Part shown: in pieces, positions 51,339-63,010 of the stretch
How the letters are laid out: each line of letters opens with the position of its first letter
Position numbering within the stretch: position 1 is the stretch's first letter
Assembly (NCBI GenBank): GCA_021904315.1
Contig: CM038908.1
Coordinates: 29,440,001-29,504,000, forward strand
Source of the DNA: Sphagnum magellanicum
Taxonomy: Eukaryota; Streptophyta; Sphagnopsida; Sphagnales; Sphagnaceae
DNA length: 64,000 bases
Reading direction: 5' to 3'
Position numbers and translations under genes: made by a program
Notes under the pieces: model-generated
What the model was told of the DNA's origin: nothing
What the model saw: only the letters and a program-made list of their open reading frames with translations
Databases searched by the model: none

Positions 51339-52964
51339 GATTGAGTTACCAAAAAAAATTGAAGTAAATTACAAATTTCATGTTTTCGTTTATTGGTTTT
51401 AAATATATTCACATAAAAACAGAAACAAAGGACAACATTTGAAATATAACAAAATAACATGTGAGAAAATGAAAAAAAATAATTTTCTTTATATATATAT
51501 GTGAATCTTGAATAATTTTTTTTTGAAATTTGAAATTAAGAGAAAAATAAAAATCTTTGAAGACATGTGAACTTTAATTATATAGTTTCAGAAGTGAAAT
51601 TAATTCCATGTGAGATTTTGAAAGTAAAAATGTACTAAAATTACTAAAATTGGAAATTTCCCAAATGAAAATATAAAAATTAAATGTAACTTTTTAATGT
51701 TTGGAATTCTTAAAATTTTAGAATTTTAATGAAATGAAAATTTAAGAAAATTATTGTAATGAAATGTGTATTTAAAATAATGTAATAAAATTTTCATTTT
51801 GAAATCAAAAGACATTATAAAATTTGATATAATTATCAAACTAAAAATGAATTAAATTGAATTATGGTTTTAATGATGATGTACATATGTAAAAAAATTC
51901 ATTATGAAATCATATAATAAGGTTACAATACATGATATTCAAAAGAATGTGTTTTTATAATATTTTATGATAACAATTTATATCAACAAATGCTATGGTG
52001 GTTGGATGATAAAGGCCTTGGGCTGCAAAGGTGAGAGTTAAAACTTCACTTTGGACCTTATTGTGTCCATAACATTATCATTATAACCTATTATAGGCTC
52101 ACCAAACCTGAAAGAGGACAAGAAATCAACAATGGAATCATGGGTCTAGTGTGACTTTGGATTGGTCTGTAGTTTAATTTGGAAAAATAATATTGTTATT
52201 GAATTATTTTATACAATAAATGTACTAGTATTTTTTAATAAATTAATAATTTTCATGTCAAATAATAGTTTTAATCATCTTAATCATTTTGAACAATCAG
52301 TTTCATTAAAAGAATAGTCAAAATTTTAACCTTAACAATTGGTATGATATGATTGGAAACAAATTTGTCCCTTATCTATTTTGACTAAAATTTTAGTTAT
52401 AAAAACTAAGGTGGTAAAAACAAACATCTATAATAATGTTTATTCATTTACATAGGTAGTTATAATTGCCTCTAGGTCATGTACTAAATGTGACCCTACA
52501 AGTAAAAAAGGTTTATAAAACATGTTACAAGGGTTCCAAATCTATCTTGTAAACATGTCTTCCACCTGAATGACTCAATTTTGGTTCATCCACAACTAAG
52601 TCGTAATGGGTTTCCAATGGCCGGTGCATTGGTGGATGTTTCCTATTAATTAGTTGATAGTTGTGAAAATTTTAGTGAGGCACATTCATTGGCCCAAAAC
52701 CAAAAAAATCAAAACTTTGAACCATCCCCAAAACAAAAACCCTTCCTTCCCACCATACATATTCAATAATCCAATTCAAAACTCAATAAATGACCATCAT
52801 AAAATGGAAAGTTTCACATGAGCAACATGAAGCTAAAAATATTAAAATAAAAATCAAATTTTGTAATTATCATTTGCAACTGGTTTTTGATTGCACACAA
52901 CACTTTGTAGGTAATAATCTACTTCTTGGTCTAGTTCTTTAAAAAAATAAATTCAGGTTCCAGT

Positions 52965-53260
52965 TGGGAAAATCAGACCCAGTTCTGATCTGGTTCTGGG
53001 TACCCAAACTGGAACTGGCAGTTAACTGTCAGTTTACCTCTGGTTAGTCCTTGGTTCTAGTTTTTTTTTTTCTAAATATCTCAATTCCAATTCCAGTTCC
53101 ACAAATAAATAGAACTAGGAACCCAGTTTTGGATCCGGTTCTTAAAAATAATCTGATTTTGATTTTCAGTTCATGAAATCAGTTCCAAAAATCAGACCCA
53201 ATTCCAGTTTGGTTTTTACTAACTGGAACCGGAACTGGCAGTTATATAAGTTCTAACTCA
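52965..53260 (+). repeat. Direct duplication with 219-bp spacing, CCAGTT/AACTGG-rich
   Basis: AATCAGACCCAGTTCTGATCTGGTT at 52971 and AATCAGACCCAATTCCAGTTTGGTT at 53190 are each followed by AACTGGAACTGGCAGTTA-type text. Intervening sequence is also full of CCAGTTCC and GGTTCT words. Confidence 0.7.
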
Positions 53261-54570
53261 CCAAATTAGTTAACTGCCTAACACTAGTTAAAACTTAGCA
53301 TCATTGTTGATTCTTCCCCTTAGCATGAACTTCATTCTACTCACCAGTTTATTTTTTGAGATGACTCTACCAAATAACCTTCACTTTGGCTTTTTCTAGG
53401 TTGCATTTGGCATGTGATGACCTTCAATTGAATCTAGAACAATTTGCAAAGTTGGACATGAGTTCTCATAACTAGGGCTATGAGCTTGATTGATGCTTTT
53501 GAATTTATCAACTAACTAGGCAATATTTCCAATTTAGGTCTTTCGGTCTTTAGTAATGTCAATTAGCTTTTTCATGAAAGTTATAAGCTTGAGGGGGGAC
53601 AAAAAAAAAAAGGAGATGTGAGTAATGCTTTAGTATTAGGTGAACAAGTCTTGCTTTATGTATCAACCAAGATATCCAAAAGCATTTTGGCCTAAATTGT
53701 TATGCAAAAATTTAATTTTGGTGGATCTTTATTGACATCATTTAGAAAATATTTTTAAATTAGTAATTGTTATCAATTTTTTTTTGGAAAGTGATGGTTT
53801 TGGAAAATCTTTATGGACCTTTTTTCCTTTGATTTGTTGCAAACAATTAAAATTTATACCCAATTTATGGGTTTCACAAGATTTCTACCCATTAAACTTT
53901 GATGCGTGTTTCATTTATCATGTTCCTTCCTAACCCTATAGCATGGGTTGATGCCTTCCAACATCAAATTGTAAATGGGTTTGATTAATTGTTTAACATC
54001 TTATTTGTTCCCATGGGAGTGAACTTATGAACATTATAACAAAAACACAATTTTAATCAATTTGGAAACACATGGTTTTTTACAATGACCAGTTGTGAAT
54101 CCTTTCACATCCATCTCCAATAAGGTGGCCTTTGACATGCAACGCCATAAATCTATTTAAAATATTATCAATCTTGGCACCAAAAAGGAAATATGTTCCT
54201 TCTAAGCATCTTCATGCTAAATTCATTTGAAAAAATGAGTGAAAAAATATTGTTCATGAACCTAACTTGTATTTTGTTGTGTGCATGCAAGATGTCAAGA
54301 ACATCTTTTCTTAAATTTTTTTATAAGGACCTGAAAATTTTCAAATCCAACTAGGCAAAATGTATGGATACCACTTTTGTATTTGATAGCTTCAACAAGG
54401 GATACCAATACAAATGACATTCAAAACTTCCCTTTAATCCATTTTAATTCTAGTGCAAAAAATGGTGTGATAGACTCTGAGAAATGGTAGATTTAAACTC
54501 TAATTCTTACTTATCCTTGAATCAACAACCAACATTTCCATGGTCAAAGTTCTCAACCTGAGTTGGAGAT

Positions 54571-56740
54571 TCTACCCCCCATAAGTTTTTGGGCCCTTCT
54601 TTATAAACATGCTCTTTGAGACACCCACAAATTTCATAAGGGAGTGTTTAGTGTCATGTGCTCTTTGATGTTTAGGACATGGGTCCCTAAACCCTAAAAA
54701 ACCCCGAGCTATAATTGGTTCAGTCAATTTAGACCAACAGGTCCGGTTCTTGCTGAAGTTGGGGTCAGCAAGATATAGCAATTGAATGGATTCTGAATAG
54801 ATAGCTGATTATGCTCTGGAAAACTTTGATGAGTTTGCTGGGATTAATGTCAGATCCTTACAAAAAAGAAAATTCTTTTTGGGACCTTGCATGGCATCAT
54901 CTTCAATTTTCCTCTCAAACTTGTTATTATTATTCTCTGTTTTGATGTGTTTATTATTATTGTCTGCAGAGGAAGAAATTGCTACTTGTTTTTGGCTAGA
55001 GGGTTGGTTTGTACTTTCTCTGCATGCTGAGAGTGAGAGAGGATTTGTTGCAGTTTGGAATATTGGGTTCTATACCACAGTCTGTTGTTGAATTTAGTTA
55101 TCATGGCATATACTATTGCTTCGGATTTCAGCAATGTTGGAGTGCATCTCTGACTGACTCTCTGGTCTAACCCAAGATACCGTAACCAACTGTTTGCTGC
55201 ACTTGAATTCAGACAAAGCTTTTGCAGGCTTCCAAACATGTATATTCAATAAATGTCACAGACGTTTCCCAGTTATTCATAACATCATATTTTAGTTGAG
55301 TTTGTTGTTGCACAACATTTTGTTCGTGTGGGAAAGCTACTACAATCTGCTCTTGTTTACTCAGATTCTGCTTCTCTGATCCTGATCTGCACATTGTTAC
55401 CACCCTCAGTCGGTGTGGAACAACACTAGATCGCTACTGAAAGATTTGGCCAATCAGAATGTGCATACAAGTGTGGGTTTGTTACTTGAGCACTTTGGTA
55501 TGATATCCTCCATATATCGTTCAATTTACAACTTTTCTGAATTCTGTTCTTCTAACTTTTCTGGATTCAGTTCTTCCCAAGCAATCCCAACTTTCATTTC
55601 ATCTCTTTTATCTTTCCAAACCCAACTTTGTTGGACTCATCATTTTCTTAGACCCCTATCATCTAGGGTAGAAACACCCATCACCAAACATCCATACAGT
55701 TCAAAAGATGGTCAGTTAGCCAAACATTGCCCAGCTGATAACCGTTTTGTGATACCTTATAATGAAAAGATCGCTTCTTAAAACTTGTGATTAGGGTTTT
55801 GAAAACCTTGCATTCAGATATTTGTTTTGTGTTTGCTAGTGGGTAATTAGTTTTTGCAATAAAATTTTATTGACAGTTGAGCATCTCCATCATCTATTTG
55901 GCCATAAATGTTAAAACTCAAAACTCTTTAAACCCAAAATTTTTTAAAACTATTTTCTGAAAGGAATCGTTTGAAATAAAGTTCACATCATTTGGTAACA
56001 GGAGAGATATTGTTTGTGTATGAAGTTGACATGTTCAACTATAGTATGCATTTCAATTGCAAGTGAAAGGATATGTGTTCACAAAAGGTTGGATTTTTTA
56101 AATTTTTTTTTGACCCCTCCTACTTTGGGATGTTTTATCTTGTTCATTTCAAACTGAAATGGAGGTTTATGAACAACTATAGAGGCACCAGGTGGAGGGC
56201 TACCTAGACTCTTGAAACCTCTAAGGCCAAAAGTGACCCCAAAAAATTAAAAAATGAACACACTCACATTCTCTGAGAGCTTAAGTGTTCACTCACTAGC
56301 CCATCTACCCTAATGTCTAACTTTCATGTCAAACATGTAGAAATAGAGCTTCACAAATTGCACACTACGTTCATTATAAGTTGGGCCATGGCACTTGGGT
56401 TTTACCCATTCTCAATTTCCCCTCCTTGTAGACACACACAACCCACAATTATGTTGGAACTTGTGGTTTCCAATGTGGTCCCAAAAACCACATTGAACTA
56501 GATTTGGAACCCAAATTGGGATCTCCAAATTTATCCCTGGTTGTCTATTAGCATGAATCTGCAACTGGAACCATGTCTATGAATCTTGTATTATTAGCTT
56601 GGACCTGTGGAGGCAATACATTTAAAACCCAACATGACTTTAGTTGGTTTTGAAGACTTATTAATGTGCATCATTCAGTTAGACTTCCTTACTGTTCCTT
56701 TCTTCTTGCTTATTCTCAAACATGTGGGCATTCTCTAAAC
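54571..56740. other. Upstream region of the COBRA-like pseudogene
   Basis: An open frame at 54879-55091 starts with a hydrophobic, signal-peptide-like MASSSIFLSNLLLLFSVL and another frame of 122 aa lies at 55413-55781. COBRA-like proteins need a signal peptide, so these could be remote first exons, but no COBRA similarity was seen in them. Confidence 0.35.
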
Positions 56741-56754
56741 TCGCAACCATGTTC

Positions 56755-58905
56755 TGAAAGAATCTGAAAGTTTTGGCTCTTGAAGTCCTCTCTGAAAGCT
56801 TTGTTCTGTGATGCTGACAGATTTTGGTGTCAGCGCCTGACCCATTGTTTTGGCAGATCAGGTTTTAGGGTACAGGAACATCATTGCCTGCTCCAGATGG
56901 CAATGGGATGGTGATCATGGGCTTTCTAACTGCAACTTTGAAGAATGCCATTGAAACTGTGCAGGCAACTTGAATCTCATTCATGCAGTCGTGCAACAAT
57001 TAACAGGCCACTGAGTTTGGGGTGAAGCTGTGCAAAATTTCCCAATGCTCATGAGCATCAATATTACCAATGATGGCTACTATAACTGCAGCATCCCAAA
57101 GCTGTTAGTTATATGGGAAGTAAGTAAGCTATATCAAACCTTGCAATGTCTCACAGTATCTCCTTCTCTGCATTTTCTTATATGGGTTGCTTTGAATCCT
57201 ACCACAAAGAACAATGTCATCAAGCATTGGATTCAAACAAACTGTAAATACCATCATTGCAATCTGGAAATTCAAGGAGTCAGAATTTCTGGTGTTGAGT
57301 TTTGACAAGTTCAACCTCAAAAGCATCCACAAGTTTGTGTGGCCTCTGAGAAAACTGATACTCACCACTTTGAGTGATGCAGTCTGCTGGAACAAGGAAA
57401 AGTTGTACAACAGTAATTGCTACATGGTGACATGCATCACTGATTCATCACCTTCTTGTTGTCTTGTTGTAGGTAGCTGAATAAGCTGGAAACACATAGG
57501 GATGCATGATAACACATACATTGATGGGCTTCTTGTGCTGAGCTAAATGGAGGCTTTGGTTTATCTTTTGCAGATAGTATAATGCACACCTGCTGCTTAG
57601 AAATGTCATGCAAGGGGCTCAAACAACTGAAGCAGATGTTGAGGTATGCTTAAGGGGACCAGCTGCAGTGATGATGTATTCCAGTAGTATAAACCTCAAC
57701 AGTGTTCAAAGCTGCAGTGCAAGCCCAGTGATTCTTGACTTACCATTGAACCAGTTGAATAGCAGTCTCAGGCATGTTGAGTACTGTTGTCACAATGGCA
57801 CCATCTTGCCTGCCATAACTGATCCCTCACAATCAAAGTCAGCTTTCACAATGAAATATGTCTAAACTTCTGCCAAATACTTCAGCCACTATCCATTTGG
57901 TCTCCCCTGCCAATTGGAGGATTGGAGATGGGCTATATAAGTGTGCATCCCTTCCATATTTCCCAAACCCTTCAGACATTGTGCATTCATCATCAGCTTT
58001 GAAGACCTGGCAGGTGGGGTTTCTTTATCCTGTTGTTTTCAAAGTTAAATGCAGAGTTCTGATCATGGATTCCTTTTGCAACCGAGAATCTGTCACATTT
58101 CACCAACCTAATAGTGAAATCCTAACGAGATTGTTATCTAATGTTAGGGTTGTTCTTGTTTTGGAATGTGTAATACTTGTCTGCATCTAAAGAGGTGACC
58201 ATACGATATGTTTTGACTGTGATTTTATAGTCTGTCTGACAAAACTTTGTGCATTGTTGGGTGTTTTTGGACATGCAAATTTCATTACTATCACACAGGC
58301 ACCAAAACATCATGTGTCTTTCTCTGGATTTTACAATGACTCTATTGTCCCATGCCCAACATGTGCATATGGGTGTCCGAAGAAACCCCAACCCATATGC
58401 AGTGCCACTAGCACTGCTCTCCTTCACCTGTACTCAGCTCTAACAATGGCTCCCGTGAACCAAATGAACCAAATCCTAGCCTGGGCAGGTGTTCAACATG
58501 AGGCGTTGCCAGATCCACTACCCTGCCAAGACTATTGTGGGGTGAGCTTAAACTGGCATATTATTTCAGATTGCACTGATGGATGGAGTGCCCATATGAC
58601 TATATTTGATTGGTCTAACCAAACATTCCCAGGCTGGTTTCCTGCAATTGAACTTGAAAAGGCATTTCCAGGCTTCCAACAGGCATACTCATTCAATGCA
58701 ACATCAATCCCAGACATGAATAACACCATTTTGGTGGAGAATTTGCCAGGTCTAAATTATTTGATTGCTGCTCAGAATTTTGGTGCAGGAATGCTACATT
58801 CAGTGTTGGATTGGTTCTGACTCCTGGGATTGAGATCCCGTTTGGAGATGGGTTTCCAACTAAGGTTTGGTTTAATTGAGAAGAATGTGGCCTCCCCAAC
58901 ATCTA
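56755..58905 (+). pseudogene. COBRA-like (COBL7/COBL10-type) pseudogene
   Basis: Collinear but broken similarity to the long COBL subgroup. In order: ILVSA (about 56820), GTGTSLPAPDGNGMVIMGF and LKNAIET (56871-56960), NITNDGYYNC (about 57060-57090), YNSNCYMVT (about 57406), QGAQTTE (57610), ILDLPLNQLNSS and EYCCHNGTILP (57733-57812), NWRIGDG (about 57910), SALKTWQV (57990-58013), an intron-like gap, then FYNDSIVPCPTCAYGC (58330-58378), CGVSLNWH (about 58535), FNATSI and NNTI (58693-58725), and GDGFPTKVWF (58835-58865). Intact family members are GPI-anchored cell-wall proteins that help orient cellulose. Disruptions include in-frame stops at about 56812-56820 and near 56869, a frame change near 56961, one near 57858, one near 58800, and TGA where the family has Gly (about 58868-58870). 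Retained introns argue for a duplicated gene, not a retrocopy. Confidence 0.82.
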
Positions 58906-59340
58906 TCCTCTAGGCAAGTAGTGCTTGGTATTCAGTGTGGCACTCACCAATGTTTTGTCTCTTGGACTGCTTTGGTCTTTGTAATTTATATTAGCAATGC
59001 TGTTCGTTGATTCATTGACAGAGTACTGGCTACTGAGAATGTGTTGTTGCAGATTACCCTTGGACTGATGATTCAATATTCTTTAGGGCAGAATCCTGAT
59101 GAGAACATCTGTGCCCTTGAGCTGTACAGTAGCTGACAAGAGAGTGACTACACAAAGTTTTGGTCAATTCTTTTGATCAAAGGAGCAGATACACCCCGAA
59201 AGTTTGGACTTGGAAGGAACCTAAAACTAGATGTTTTCACTTGAACCCATCTCAACCTTTGAGCTCAAAACCAGGTATCCAAACAAACATTGTATGATGT
59301 CAATCCTGAATTGAGCTCCTTGCCTTGTTGTCTCCACAAC
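58906..59340. other. Flank between COBRA-like pseudogene and MITE
   Basis: Probably decayed 3' end or downstream sequence of the COBRA-like copy. No recognisable coding block after the NGEEC-like site. Confidence 0.35.
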
Positions 59341-59343
59341 CAT

Positions 59344-59639
59344 CACTACAAGAGAATGTGGTTTGTCTCACACAAAAGGCCATGGCTCATGACACATGTG
59401 AGGTAAACTTTGTGGTTTCATCCATTACAATGTAGAATATTTGGTGTTTATTGTGGCATATGTTACATAAAATTTACTATTTGACATATGCTATAACTTA
59501 ATATCAAATTGTGGTTTTAATACATTGTATGTCATGATAAACACTGCATATCGTACACTTGATGAAACCACAAAGCTTACCTCACATGTGTTAGGAGCTG
59601 TGGCCTTTTGTGTTAGAAAAACTACATTCTCTTGCAGTG
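59344..59639. mobile_element. CACTA-type foldback MITE (296 bp)
   Basis: The left terminal inverted repeat is 59344-59422 and the right is 59561-59639; the 79-bp arms differ at about nine positions. The ends read CACTACAAGAG and, on the other strand, CACTGCAAGAG, the En/Spm (CACTA) terminus. A 3-bp CAT direct duplication flanks it (59341-59343 and 59640-59642), the size made by CACTA transposases. The interior continues partly complementary, so the whole element can fold. It has no coding capacity and needs a transposase elsewhere in the genome. Confidence 0.92.
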
Positions 59640-59649
59640 CATATAAACA

Positions 59650-61090
59650 TATAAATGGATGCTTGAATGCTGTGTTAGTTCACAGGAGCATATGTGACTG
59701 AGTTCATGGTTTGATTGTTGTTGATTTTGTTTTCCCCATGCTGAAGTTGTGAAAGCAAAATGCCTGTTTTTTGCAATGTAAAGAGGAGGTTTTGCAGGTT
59801 GGTTTGTATTTCTTCCTATTCCAGCCCATTTGCTTGTTTGAGAACCATGGTTATGAACCTTAAGAACAGCAGATTAACTGTGGTGGGTCTCTGTTGCTGC
59901 TTTTGATCACCACCCAACACTGGTTTCTACACTATGTATATGTAAAAACATCTCATGAAGTTCTTCACAGTTGCTAATGCCAAACTCCATAACAAAAAAC
60001 ACCATCATGGGATTAAGAAAATGTTAAAAGAGTTTCAGTGAGTGTCACCAAACCTACATGATCAAAAGTCCAAAGAGGTTAAAGTAATGAGTTTTCCTAC
60101 CCTTGACATGAATTCATAACATTGAGCATTTCACCCAAAAAACATGTTTCAACTCTAGGGTGATTCTAGAGTGTTTTTTTTGGAAGTTTTTTTTGTTATC
60201 AAAGCCACAAAACATTTGGTGCATCACTCTTAGGCTTGAAACGATGAAAGCTTTGTCATGCAGCTTGTAAATTGTGGACATGATTTGAAGATTTTTTTGA
60301 AGGACCCATTTGTTTTCACCACTTGACGACGGAAGGAAAAAAAGAAGTCCAGTGCAACTTATACAATGATTTTTTTTGTGAAAAAAATGCACCAAAGTCA
60401 CCAGATTTGAACCAAAAAAAACCTCAAATCACCATATTTAGACAATGGGTTCTGCTGGTTGCCAAAATATAGCAAAGATTCTTAAATTTTAAAAACTTTC
60501 CCAAGTGATCTTTTGCCAAACTTTTGACTGATGTGGAGGTGCAACTACCATATGAAATCTCAACACAAAAGTTCTAGTGATAGTAAGTGGTCCCCCAGAG
60601 GCTAACTTCGCAAGTCAAACAACCCTAGACAAACCTAGATTCCCTAGACTTCTTTTTTTGCACAGGAATTATTATGCCAACAATCAGACTGTCCTGTAAA
60701 GTCGCCCTGTCTTTGGGCCTTAGTTTGACCTTATAAAAAGTGACCTAAATTAGGTACCCTTTCATGATGATGAAACTGGGTATCAGTTCCAAATATTTGC
60801 AGGATCTTGTTTTGAACGAAGCCTGGGATCGAAATGAAGAATATAAGCAGCAGCTGTCAAGCTGCAGCTAATGCAAATCCAAAACTGGGGTTGAAACTCC
60901 CCTGAGAACTAATTCAGGTGAGACAATTGGGTTTGAAAATTGGGTCCACTTCCATGTACATTTACAAACTTCCTAATGGATGTTTTCTTGAGTGGCCTAC
61001 TAAAAATGATTGCATTCCTGGGTAGTTGCACTAAATCATCTTGCACCTTGTAACTCTCTCAACTTTCATGTTTATTGGCAAGGATTGGAA
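59650..61090. other. Intergenic DNA, nothing recognised
   Basis: A 95-aa minus-strand frame at 60401-60114 has no recognisable motif and Lys/Phe-rich, AT-driven composition. Confidence 0.4.
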
Positions 61091-61104
61091 ACTAATTAGT
61101 ACAC

Positions 61105-61400
61105 AATGTTGGATTTGATAACCCATTGCTAGAAATCCAAGCACGAGGGACACTAGGTTGGATTTGACAAACATTACTAGAAATCTAATCACAGGGTACA
61201 TACTGTTGGATTTGATAACCCATTGCTAGAAATCCAAGCACGAGGGACACTAGGTTGGATTTGACAAACACTGCTAGAAGTCTAATCACAGGGTACATAC
61301 TGTTGGATTTGATGAAAATTGCTAGAAATCCACGCACGAGATACACTACTATGTTGGATTTGGCAAACATTGCTAGAAGTCCACACATGCGGTATGGATG
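61105..61400 (+). repeat. Minisatellite, ~49-bp unit in ~98-bp pairs, six copies
   Basis: TTGGATTTGA followed by ..TGCTAGAAATCCA recurs at 61109, 61158, 61206, 61255, 61303 and 61354 (spacing 49, 48, 49, 48, 51). Alternate units share finer features (GATAACCCATTG versus GACAAACA), so the array grew as dimers. Confidence 0.92.
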
Positions 61401-62075
61401 CAAGCAACTATTTAACACTACAATGTAAAAACCTCCACAACTTTTTTTTATAGTGTATTTTAAGGTATGCTTCCAGAGTCTAATAGGTTGTGTGCAAGAG
61501 GCAAGCATTTTTTAAAAATGGAATGCTTGTAGAAGCTAGCATTTTGTTTTTGGAAACTACAATTTTAATTTTTTTCATTTTTTCCCATGACACCCATCAT
61601 TGTTTACGTTGTTAATGAGGGAGTTTGGAAAGTAAGCACCCCTTGGGTCTACCTTGGGTTTGTGCTGCTGACCCACTTACTAGTTGATGACTAGTTGTAA
61701 AAAAATTGGATATGCTAGCTAATCACTAGCATGGTGCCAACTACCAATTGCCACAATGGCAATGCGTATTCATGGCATGACTATATGTCTCAAGGCCATA
61801 TGATAATTACAAGGTAGTTGTTAAAATATGTCAATCACAATCATACTAGTGGTAACCCTGTGCATAATGCACAGGTGTGTTATTTCAAGTTAATTCCCAA
61901 AGCGTTCTGGAGAGGGAGGGAAGGTTGGTCAGGCAGCACTTTTGGCACTTGGATTTTGGAGTTCGTTGTGTAGTAGTAATCCATCGATTAAGATGTCAGT
62001 CGACGTTCCGGATCTCAACACGTGGTTAGTTAGTCACCCCGGGTACCCATATCTTTCCCTCTACCTAATAATGAC
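61401..62075. other. Intergenic DNA, nothing recognised
   Basis: Short spacer between two minisatellites; no supported gene. Confidence 0.4.
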
Positions 62076-62079
62076 TCTA

Positions 62080-62320
62080 CAGGAAAAGCCGCAGTTTTGG
62101 ACCTGGAAATTTGCCAAAAGGAAAAAAGGTCACAGTTTTAATTGGGACCTGAAAATTTACCAAAAGGTTGAGCCATAGTCAGTTTTAATTGGGACCTGGG
62201 AAATTTACCAAAAGGATAAGCCGCAGTTAGTTTTAATTGGCACCTGGAAATATACCAAAAGGAAAAGCCGCAGTCAATTTTAATTGGCACCTAGAAATTT
62301 TACCAAAAAGGTGCACTTTT
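62080..62320 (+). repeat. Minisatellite, ~47-bp unit, five copies
   Basis: AGGAAAAGCCGCAGTTTT-like text then ACCTGGAAATTTACCAAA recurs at about 62081, 62119, 62165, 62213, 62260, with a final partial near 62309. The first unit is shorter (38 bases); the others are 46-49. Confidence 0.92.
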
Positions 62321-62755
62321 GGGCGATTTCATAGCAGTTACTGGAGTCATTGTCACTGACTGACTGATAGATTTGCTGAATTAATATATAAGATATGTGG
62401 GGCATATTCAAATTATATAAGGGTTCATTTTACAACTAATATGTGAATTTTATGTGAATTTATTTTTAAAAATGACCCTTGCTTTCATGGAACAAATTTA
62501 GCATAGTTGCACAATAACTACACTAAACATTTAATTGCAGGTTAGTGAGGTTTCTTAAAACATAATTTCTCATGGTGCTTTTTACCTTTGATACCACTTT
62601 ATAAAGCTAGAGGTGCATCATCATCATCTTAACTAATCACTTCCATCAAGGTTAGTTGCATCCATTTTTAAAGAGTTAAAAAAAAATTACATGTCACATT
62701 AATTAGCATAATACGTTGCTTTATTTGATAGGATAATGTTTTTTCCTCCCTTATG
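62321..62755. other. Intergenic DNA, nothing recognised
   Basis: AT-rich, no supported gene. It may include decayed LINE sequence continuing from the right. Confidence 0.35.
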
Positions 62756-63010
62756 AGGCAATGTTATTAATCCTTCTATGACTTTAGGTCGGAAACTTCC
62801 TTTTTGAATTGACTTTTGCACTATTTGTGTAAACTCTTGCCCTATTACCACCCATATCTTTTGAAAGAATTTTGCAACAATAATGTTTAGGTGTGAGGCC
62901 TTTTGCTTTCACTACTTCCTTTGAAGCAACCAATAATTCATCTTTTGTCATGGGTTGTGTTGACGTGGTTTTCATATGCTTTAGTATATTGTCTTTCAAT
63001 TTTCCATTAA
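62756..63010 (-). mobile_element. LINE (L1-like) reverse-transcriptase fragment
   Basis: The minus-strand text MTKDELLVASKEVVKAKG (in a 71-aa frame, 62999-62784) fits the segment just before the L1 reverse-transcriptase core. In a second frame, GSFRPKVIEGLITLP (about 62803-62759) fits the block that follows it. The expected PGPDG-type motif between them is degraded and a frame change separates the two blocks. It is a short 5'-truncated or internally decayed copy. Confidence 0.65.

Larger units (their letters stand above)
47641..54570. other. Gene-poor AT-rich tract
   Basis: About 7 kb with almost no open frames of note. It contains (GT)n at 51303-51335 and a 219-bp duplication near 52.97-53.25 kb. 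No recognisable transposase or reverse-transcriptase text was found between 49.1 and 52.9 kb, where AT content is most extreme. Confidence 0.5.

Noticed and set aside
61185-61508. 107-aa minus-strand frame with repeated LLAxFxKSN blocks
   Set aside because: The protein repeat is just the 49-bp minisatellite translated; no start context or homology.
62590-62605. CTTTGATACCA-like text resembling a Met-tRNA primer-binding site
   Set aside because: No LTR pair or polymerase remnant of an LTR element lies beside it; likely chance.
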